A DNA stretch of 15,566 bases from the NCBI GenBank assembly GCA_020721025.1, contig DYNO01000068.1, forward strand, positions 1 through 15,566, given 5' to 3'. Within the stretch, counting starts at the first letter, position 1. Every line of letters begins with the position of its first letter. This document shows, in pieces, positions 15,407 through 15,566 of this stretch. The stretch is from Thiomargarita sp. (lineage in GTDB: Bacteria; Pseudomonadota; Gammaproteobacteria; Beggiatoales; Beggiatoaceae). Both the position numbers and the translations under genes were made by a program. The notes under the pieces are model-generated. The model worked only from the letters and a program-made list of their open reading frames with translations, did not search any database and had not been told where the DNA came from.

Positions 15407-15566
15407 ATGTTATTGGCACATAAAATTGAACTCCAACCCAATGAAGCACAAAAGGAATATCTGAATAAGTGTTGTGGTACGGTAAGACATTGTTACAATC
15501 AACTGCTTGAATATTTTGGCAAAAAAGAAAACCCGTTCTCACTCAAAGCGGCGTATGACTTTTACA
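15407..15566 (+). CDS. tnpB: TnpB (RNA-guided endonuclease family, IS200/IS605 OrfB), 3' partial
   Basis: The first 53 codons are present. The protein opens MLLAHKIELQPNEAQKEYL and continues CCGTVRHCYNQLLEYF, the amino-terminal helix-turn-helix/OrfB signature of IS605 TnpB proteins (typically HKIxLxPTxEQ...xxxxGTxRFxYN). TnpB proteins are RNA-guided DNA nucleases related to Cas12 that help retain the element at its donor site. Catalytic RuvC residues, the zinc finger and the 3' guide RNA would be beyond the window, so activity cannot be judged. Start: ATG with GAGGAAG (15394-15400) six bases upstream, and a consensus promoter before it, so the gene looks expressible rather than decayed. Confidence 0.88.
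   Translation, partial: MLLAHKIELQPNEAQKEYLNKCCGTVRHCYNQLLEYFGKKENPFSLKAAYDFY

Larger units (their letters stand above)
15274..15566 (+). mobile_element. IS200/IS605-type element, left part (tnpB-bearing, truncated by window)
   Basis: The element is inferred to begin at 15274, where the 54-bp copy shared with the window start begins. A subterminal imperfect hairpin follows: TATAG-(A)-ACC (15277-15285) pairs with GGTCTATA (15316-15323), with a small inner hairpin GATT-TGA-AATC (15286-15296, outermost pairs directly stacked). Subterminal hairpins rather than terminal inverted repeats are what this family uses for single-strand transposition by TnpA. A promoter and tnpB follow. No tnpA is visible; it may be absent (IS1341-like) or elsewhere. 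The right end lies outside. Confidence 0.7.

Noticed and set aside
15267..15542. 91-codon minus-strand open frame over the tnpB start
   Set aside because: It is antisense to a convincing tnpB beginning and has no ribosome site or protein resemblance of its own; noted only for its possible in-frame joining to the methyltransferase.
1..15566. CRISPR array or multi-gene defence island
   Set aside because: No regularly spaced direct repeats were seen, and the only defence-type genes are the methyltransferase-nuclease fusion and the partial tnpB at opposite ends.

Overview
The window reads as AT-rich chromosomal DNA of a gammaproteobacterium. This rests on gene content: glnE, prs behind a tRNA-Gln, a RecC-type exonuclease V subunit, and type II secretion genes. 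The mix, with a TauE/SafE exporter and an IS200/IS605-type tnpB, would fit a Thiotrichales/Beggiatoa-like sulfur bacterium, but that placement is inference from flavour and not from a marker gene. TTG starts are common (TauE/SafE gene, gspM, probably prs).

Layout: the left edge (1-1477) carries a 5'-incomplete gene for an N6-adenine DNA methyltransferase fused to an Mrr-like nuclease domain, a one-polypeptide restriction-modification enzyme. A TauE/SafE permease follows on the same strand (1586-2368). Facing it is a minus-strand run (4754 to 2390): a BatA-like VWA membrane protein, a divergent NAD-kinase-fold protein 5 bp behind it, and a small helix-turn-helix gene that looks frameshifted. 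Divergent from this run is glnE (4898-7798). Next come a small inverted-repeat element, a strong stable-RNA promoter, tRNA-Gln(TTG) and prs. A second inverted repeat and a hairpin that buries the ribosome binding site precede recC (9241-12594). recC converges on a two-gene minus-strand unit, gspM-gspE (14787 to 12745).

The last 780 bases are accessory DNA. They hold about 490 bases without a gene that contain repeated GACTGA boxes and a cluster of nested hairpins. After that comes the left end of an IS200/IS605-type element with a consensus promoter and the first 53 codons of tnpB, cut by the window edge.

The most striking structural point is that the first 54 bases of the window are an exact inverted copy of 15274-15327, the left end of that element. 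The two edges of the window therefore probably lie in two copies of the same IS pointing outward. The restriction-modification gene would then abut an IS end at its 5' side. The exact cut-off could also reflect the way an assembly broke at a repeat.

Functionally the window is mostly unlinked housekeeping (nitrogen control, PRPP synthesis, recombination repair, secretion) flanked by mobile DNA. No multi-gene defence island or clearly new system is visible. The items most worth following are the methyltransferase-nuclease fusion with its IS-joined 5' end, the divergent NAD-kinase-like gene, and several candidate cis-regulatory structures.
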